This document shows positions 7,223-9,712 of a stretch of 9,712 nt of DNA, piece after piece; the first letter of the stretch is position 1; each line of letters begins with the position of its first letter. The DNA comes from Caldimicrobium thiodismutans (GTDB lineage Bacteria; Desulfobacterota; Thermodesulfobacteria; Thermodesulfobacteriales; Thermodesulfobacteriaceae). The notes under the pieces were generated by a model. It ran no database searches. It was given only the letters and a program-made list of their open reading frames with translations, and was not told where the DNA came from. Made by a program: the position numbers and the translations under genes. The stretch spans positions 1 to 9,712 of the forward strand of contig PNIE01000031.1 in NCBI GenBank assembly GCA_002877875.1, read 5' to 3'.

Positions 7223-7510
7223 ATGCCAATTTATGTGATTTTGAGTAAACTTACAGATGATGGAAGAAAGACTATTAAAGAAAAACCTCACCGTATTTTT
7301 GAAGTAAATAAAGAGCTTGAGGCTATGGGAGTTAAGGTACTTCAACAATATGCTGTGCTTGGACCCTACGATTTTGTCAATATAGTTGAAGCACCTGATA
7401 ATGAAACTATTATGAAAATGTCTATTGAACTTGGCGCAAGAGGAACCGTTGAATTGATAAGTTTACCTGCCGTAAGGGTAGATGAATTCTTAAAAATTAT
7501 TAGTAAATAA
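7223..7510 (+). CDS. GYD-domain protein, function unknown
   Basis: This is a 95-residue protein of the GYD family, named for its Gly-x-Tyr-Asp motif, here GPYD at 47-50 within QYAVLGPYDFVNIVEA. These small proteins are expected to adopt a ferredoxin-like alpha/beta fold and assemble as dimers or higher oligomers, but no reaction is established for the family. The whole length is the domain: an N-terminal strand (IYVILSKLT), a helix (about 13-36), the central GPYD strand, a second helix (about 60-72) and a final strand (VELISLPAVRV). It has no signal peptide or membrane segment. Its own promoter, very strong Shine-Dalgarno and immediate terminator suggest a monocistronic, well-expressed gene. 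It shares no obvious pathway with its neighbours. Confidence 0.85.
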   Translation: MPIYVILSKLTDDGRKTIKEKPHRIFEVNKELEAMGVKVLQQYAVLGPYDFVNIVEAPDNETIMKMSIELGARGTVELISLPAVRVDEFLKIISK

Positions 7511-7512
7511 AA

Positions 7513-7541
7513 CCCAAGGGGAAAAATCCCCTGGCTTTTCT
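7513..7541. terminator. Bidirectional terminator between convergent genes
   Basis: CCAAGGGG (7514-7521) pairs with CCCCTGG (7528-7534) around an AAAAAT loop, with one bulged A. On the + strand CTTTTCT follows, ending the GYD transcript. On the - strand the hairpin is followed by GGGTTTTATTT, ending the helicase transcript. It lies between stop codons only 35 bp apart, so one element serves both genes. Confidence 0.75.
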
Positions 7542-7545
7542 AAAA

Positions 7546-8658
7546 TTAATCTCTATATACCTTAGGCGAATTTTTTGTTTTAAAGAGAATAGCTTTTAGC
7601 TGCTTTTCTTCCTGGGGTAGCATTAAACTTATAGCGGTTCCCCTTTTACCAGCCCTTCCAGTTCTTCCGATTCTGTGAATATAAGAATCAGCATCTTTGG
7701 GAAGTCCATAATTGATAACAAGTTCTACATCTTTAATATCAAGCCCCCTTGAGGCTACATCTGTGGCAACTAAGATATTAAAATAATTGTTTCTGAACCC
7801 TTTTAAGATATATTCCCTTTTTTTCTGAGAAAAATCTCCATGAAGGGCTTCAACCTTGAAACCATAATTCCTTAGTTTTTCTGCAAGAATTTCAGCTTCC
7901 CTTTTGGTGTGAGTAAAAATAATGGTTTTTGAGGAAAAGGCTGCCTGTAAAAGATGGATAAGTTTTTCAAAGCTCTCCCCTTGCTTAGTTTTATATATTT
8001 TTTGGTCTATGATGTTGAGAGTAGGTTCCTCTGGTTTAATTCTTATTTCAGCATGATCTGGTTTTAAAAATTTTTCTCCAATGCGAAGGATCTCTTTAGG
8101 AATAGTTGCTGAAAATAATAAAGTTTGTCTATCCTTAGGAAGTTTTAGGACTATTTCTTCAATATCTTCAATAAAACCCATTTCAAGCATCCTATCAGCC
8201 TCGTCAAGAACGAGATACTTTACCTCCTCAAGTTCTAAATATCCTCTTTGAAGGAGATCTTTTAATCTTCCAGGAGTTCCAACCACAAGGTGACAAAGTC
8301 CCTTTTTCAAAAAAGAGCGCTGTATTTGAATTGATTTCCCTCCATAAAGAGTTAAAACAAAAAGTCTTTTAAACCTTCCCAGATTTCTAAGTTCTTCAGA
8401 GACTTGAAGGGCAAGCTCTCTTGTAGGAACAATAATTAAAGCCTGGACTTTAGGTATTTTGGGAGAAACCTTTTCAACCAAAGGAATACCAAAGGAGGCA
8501 GTTTTACCTGTGCCTGTCTGAGCTTGAGCTATAAGATCTCTTCCTTGAAGTAGAATAGGAATAGCCTCTTTCTGGATAGGGGTTGGAGTTTCATAGCCCA
8601 AGAATTGTAATCCCTGCAAAACTGCCTTTGATAAACCAAAATCTTTAAAGTTTGACAT
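7546..8658 (-). CDS. DEAD-box ATP-dependent RNA helicase
   Basis: This is a cytoplasmic RNA helicase of the DEAD-box family (RhlE/CshA/DeaD-like), which uses ATP to unwind short RNA duplexes in ribosome assembly, mRNA decay or adaptation. Motifs in the 370 residues from 8658: Q-motif with upstream Phe (about 7-29, ending PTPIQ), motif I AQTGTGKT (46-53), Ia PTRELA (78-83), Ib TPGR (128-131), II DEAD (152-155), III SAT (183-185), IV IIFTHTK (246-252), V VATDVASRGLD (297-307) and VI HRIGRTGR (328-335). It is essentially the two-RecA-domain core: only about 25 residues follow the last conserved strand, and there is no basic tail or RNA-binding C-domain. An upstream in-frame ATG at 8670 would add MGGF, but its codons are the Shine-Dalgarno itself (GGGAGG, 8668-8663), so the start at 8658 is chosen. 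A shared bidirectional hairpin ends the gene. Confidence 0.95.
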   Translation of the reverse strand: MSNFKDFGLSKAVLQGLQFLGYETPTPIQKEAIPILLQGRDLIAQAQTGTGKTASFGIPLVEKVSPKIPKVQALIIVPTRELALQVSEELRNLGRFKRLFVLTLYGGKSIQIQRSFLKKGLCHLVVGTPGRLKDLLQRGYLELEEVKYLVLDEADRMLEMGFIEDIEEIVLKLPKDRQTLLFSATIPKEILRIGEKFLKPDHAEIRIKPEEPTLNIIDQKIYKTKQGESFEKLIHLLQAAFSSKTIIFTHTKREAEILAEKLRNYGFKVEALHGDFSQKKREYILKGFRNNYFNILVATDVASRGLDIKDVELVINYGLPKDADSYIHRIGRTGRAGKRGTAISLMLPQEEKQLKAILFKTKNSPKVYRD

Positions 8659-8662
8659 AAAA

Positions 8663-8668
8663 CCTCCC
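8663..8668 (-). promoter_or_regulatory. Shine-Dalgarno that decides the DEAD-box helicase start
   Basis: On the minus strand GGGAGG is followed by TTTT and the ATG at 8658. It overlaps the alternative ATG at 8670, which has no Shine-Dalgarno of its own, so the shorter reading is favoured. Confidence 0.75.
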
Positions 8669-8684
8669 ATTTGATTTTAGTTTT

Positions 8685-8748
8685 AGGAGTAAATCTCAGT
8701 GACCTTTTAAGGGAAAGACCTTAGGAGAGTTCTTTGAGATTTGCTCCT
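8685..8748. repeat. 14-bp-arm inverted repeat in the helicase leader
   Basis: AGGAGTAAATCTCA (8685-8698) and TGAGATTTGCTCCT (8735-8748) are reverse complements except at one position, separated by 36 nt. In minus-strand RNA, the expected transcript, that position is a C/A mismatch. In + strand RNA it is a G-U pair. The loop can fold into a 5-bp hairpin (TAAGG 8708-8712 with CCTTA 8719-8723). No U-run follows on the minus strand, so it is not a normal terminator of the CBS gene. It lies about 26 nt upstream of the helicase ATG and is probably a leader structure. Confidence 0.6.
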
Positions 8749-8760
8749 TATTATTTAAAA

Positions 8761-8788
8761 AATATAAACCATTATTTCTAAAATTAAA
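8761..8788 (-). promoter_or_regulatory. Weak candidate promoter for the DEAD-box helicase
   Basis: On the minus strand TATATT (8766-8761) matches the -10 at 5 of 6 bases. TTTAAT (8788-8783), 16 bp upstream, matches the -35 at 3 of 6. A start near 8754 would put the whole inverted repeat in a leader of about 95 nt. The region is very AT-rich, so such matches are cheap. Confidence 0.25.
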
Positions 8789-8802
8789 GAGAAGCCTAAA
8801 AA

Positions 8803-9528
8803 TTACTCTTCGCTAATTTTTCTTTGGGGAAGCTTGGAAATATCTTCTTTTATAGCATAAAAAACTTTAAATTTCTTTTTTAGTTCTTCAGTTAGAATTT
8901 CAAATTTTTCTTTATTGATTTCTTCAGGACGAATAAAAACCAGCCTTTTGTGTTCAGATTTAAGTTCTTTTTGATCATCCTCAATGGGAAAAGCCATTTC
9001 TTCTTTCCAGGTGAGGAAGCTGTAAAGAGAAAGCCCCAACTTTTTAAAGATCTCAAAAAGTTCTGTTAATTCATTAGGATGATTAATAAGAAGACTTATT
9101 TGGTAGGGGCTGTAATAAATTCCTGTTATATTAACAAAGAGTTTAAAAATATCGGTTTGGGTAATGATACCCACTACGTAACCTTCACGATTAATCACTG
9201 GAAGCCCTGAAATTTTGTTTTCAAGCATAAGGACTGCAGCATATTCTACTGTGTCATCGGGATAAACCGTAATAGGGTCCTTAGTCATAATATCCTTGAG
9301 TTTAAGTTCGGATAGAAGATAATAGAGTTCATGAACTTCAAAAGTGGTTATTTTAGAAGGGGTTACTTCTTTTATGTCTCTATCAGTGACAATTCCAGAA
9401 AGCTTTCCATCACGGGTTACAGGAATTCTCCTAATTTTGTGCTCTTTTAGAACTTGAATAGCCTTCATAATGGAAGTATTTTCATCCAAAGTTATAACAT
9501 GTTCTGACATCCAATCTTTTACAAGCAT
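8803..9528 (-). CDS. CBS-domain pair plus ACT-like domain (AcuB-type) protein
   Basis: This 241-residue cytoplasmic protein is probably a nucleotide-sensing regulator. CBS domain 1 spans about 3-55 (ending GIVTDRDI) and CBS domain 2 about 78-131 (ending GIITQTDI). Both keep the GhxTxxD pattern that holds adenosine nucleotides in Bateman modules. Residues about 140-228 (YQISLLINHPNELTELFEIF onward) look like an ACT domain. This order, and the MSEHVITLDENTSI-style opening, match AcuB of Bacillus, whose exact role in acetoin use is unclear. No acuA or acuC is in view, so the name is structural only. A strong Shine-Dalgarno (AAGGAGG, core 9541-9537) lies 8 nt before the ATG. The gene starts 31 bp after the cytochrome c biogenesis gene and is probably co-transcribed with it. 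No terminator hairpin is seen directly after its stop. Confidence 0.85.
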   Translation of the reverse strand: MLVKDWMSEHVITLDENTSIMKAIQVLKEHKIRRIPVTRDGKLSGIVTDRDIKEVTPSKITTFEVHELYYLLSELKLKDIMTKDPITVYPDDTVEYAAVLMLENKISGLPVINREGYVVGIITQTDIFKLFVNITGIYYSPYQISLLINHPNELTELFEIFKKLGLSLYSFLTWKEEMAFPIEDDQKELKSEHKRLVFIRPEEINKEKFEILTEELKKKFKVFYAIKEDISKLPQRKISEE

Positions 9529-9546
9529 GTTAAAAGCCTCCTTATT

Positions 9547-9566
9547 AAATTAACTTAAATTAACTT
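9547..9566. repeat. Two tandem copies of a 10-bp unit over the ccsB stop
   Basis: AAATTAACTT occurs twice, perfectly and head to tail (9547-9556, 9557-9566). The copy nearer ccsB supplies that gene's TAA stop (9562-9560). The other lies in the spacer just upstream of the CBS gene's Shine-Dalgarno. Two short AT-rich copies may simply reflect polymerase slippage. Confidence 0.6.
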
Positions 9567-9712
9567 GGACTTCCGTAGCTGTGGAGTCCTGAAAGTAAGA
9601 AGTTTACCCCGAAATACGTAAACATAACAGCTGCAAAGCCAAGGATACTTAGCCAGGCAATTTTTTTACCCTGCCAACCTCTAATGATACGAGCATGAAT
9701 AGCTCCAGCATA
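9560..9712 (-). CDS. ccsB: C-terminal end of CcsB/ResC-type cytochrome c biogenesis protein (partial)
   Basis: The last 50 residues of a membrane protein that enters from beyond the right edge. They read YAGAIHARIIRGWQGKK, a short cytoplasmic-type basic loop, then a hydrophobic helix (about IAWLSILGFAAVMFTYFGV), and end LLSGLHSYGSPS. The HxRxxRGWxG, FTYFGVN and LLSGLHSYG pattern is characteristic of the C-terminus of the CcsA/CcsB/ResC heme-handling protein. This protein works with its System II partner (ResB/Ccs1) to attach heme to apocytochromes c outside the membrane. The conserved His in LHSYG is retained. The WWD heme-binding part is outside the window. The stop is followed after 31 bp by the CBS-ACT gene, so the two are likely one operon. 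Lineages name this protein CcsA or CcsB interchangeably. Confidence 0.8.
   Translation of the reverse strand, partial: YAGAIHARIIRGWQGKKIAWLSILGFAAVMFTYFGVNFLLSGLHSYGSPS

Noticed and set aside
1..9712. Search for CRISPR repeats, tRNA, transposase, integrase, toxin-antitoxin or defence genes
   Set aside because: No regularly spaced repeats, cloverleaf-like sequence, terminal inverted repeats around genes, or matching protein motifs were seen; the three helicases are ordinary housekeeping families with full motif sets.

Overview
The window is AT-rich and its proteins are heavy in Lys, Glu and Ile, which suggests a thermophilic bacterium. A c-type cytochrome biogenesis gene, an AcuB-like CBS-ACT protein, a GYD-domain protein and a compact DEAD-box helicase would suit a Thermodesulfobacteria- or Aquificae-like lineage. 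That placement is an impression from protein style, not a search result. Gene density is high: no gene-free stretch exceeds 140 bases, and I see no tRNA, rRNA, CRISPR array, transposase or integrase.

Left part (1-6358): a + strand pair, a UvrD/PcrA-type SF1 helicase (60-2192) and a putative PilZ-like protein (2189-3028), is translationally coupled by an ATGA overlap. It converges on mfd, the transcription-repair coupling factor (3017-6358, - strand). The two transcription units overlap tail-to-tail by 12 bp with no spacer. Both motor proteins carry a Tudor-like module of the kind known to contact RNA polymerase, so this locus pairs two transcription-linked DNA repair motors.

Middle (6359-7545): mfd is divergent from a creatininase-superfamily gene across a 65-bp spacer. 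The creatininase -10 box lies so close to its ATG that a leaderless mRNA is likely. A small GYD-domain gene with its own promoter and a very strong Shine-Dalgarno follows, and ends at a hairpin that can act as a terminator in both directions.

Right part (7546-9712, all - strand): reading leftwards, there is the C-terminal 50 residues of a CcsB/ResC-type cytochrome c biogenesis protein, then a CBS-CBS-ACT (AcuB-like) gene 31 bp downstream, then a 144-bp gap, then a DEAD-box RNA helicase. The gap holds a 14-bp-arm inverted repeat in what should be the helicase mRNA leader. Its 3' arm could pair with either its partner arm or the helicase Shine-Dalgarno.

Nothing here looks like a new defence, mobile or biosynthetic system. 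The points most worth a second look are the helicase leader structure, the putative PilZ-like partner of UvrD, the leaderless creatininase transcript, and the UvrD/Mfd convergent arrangement.
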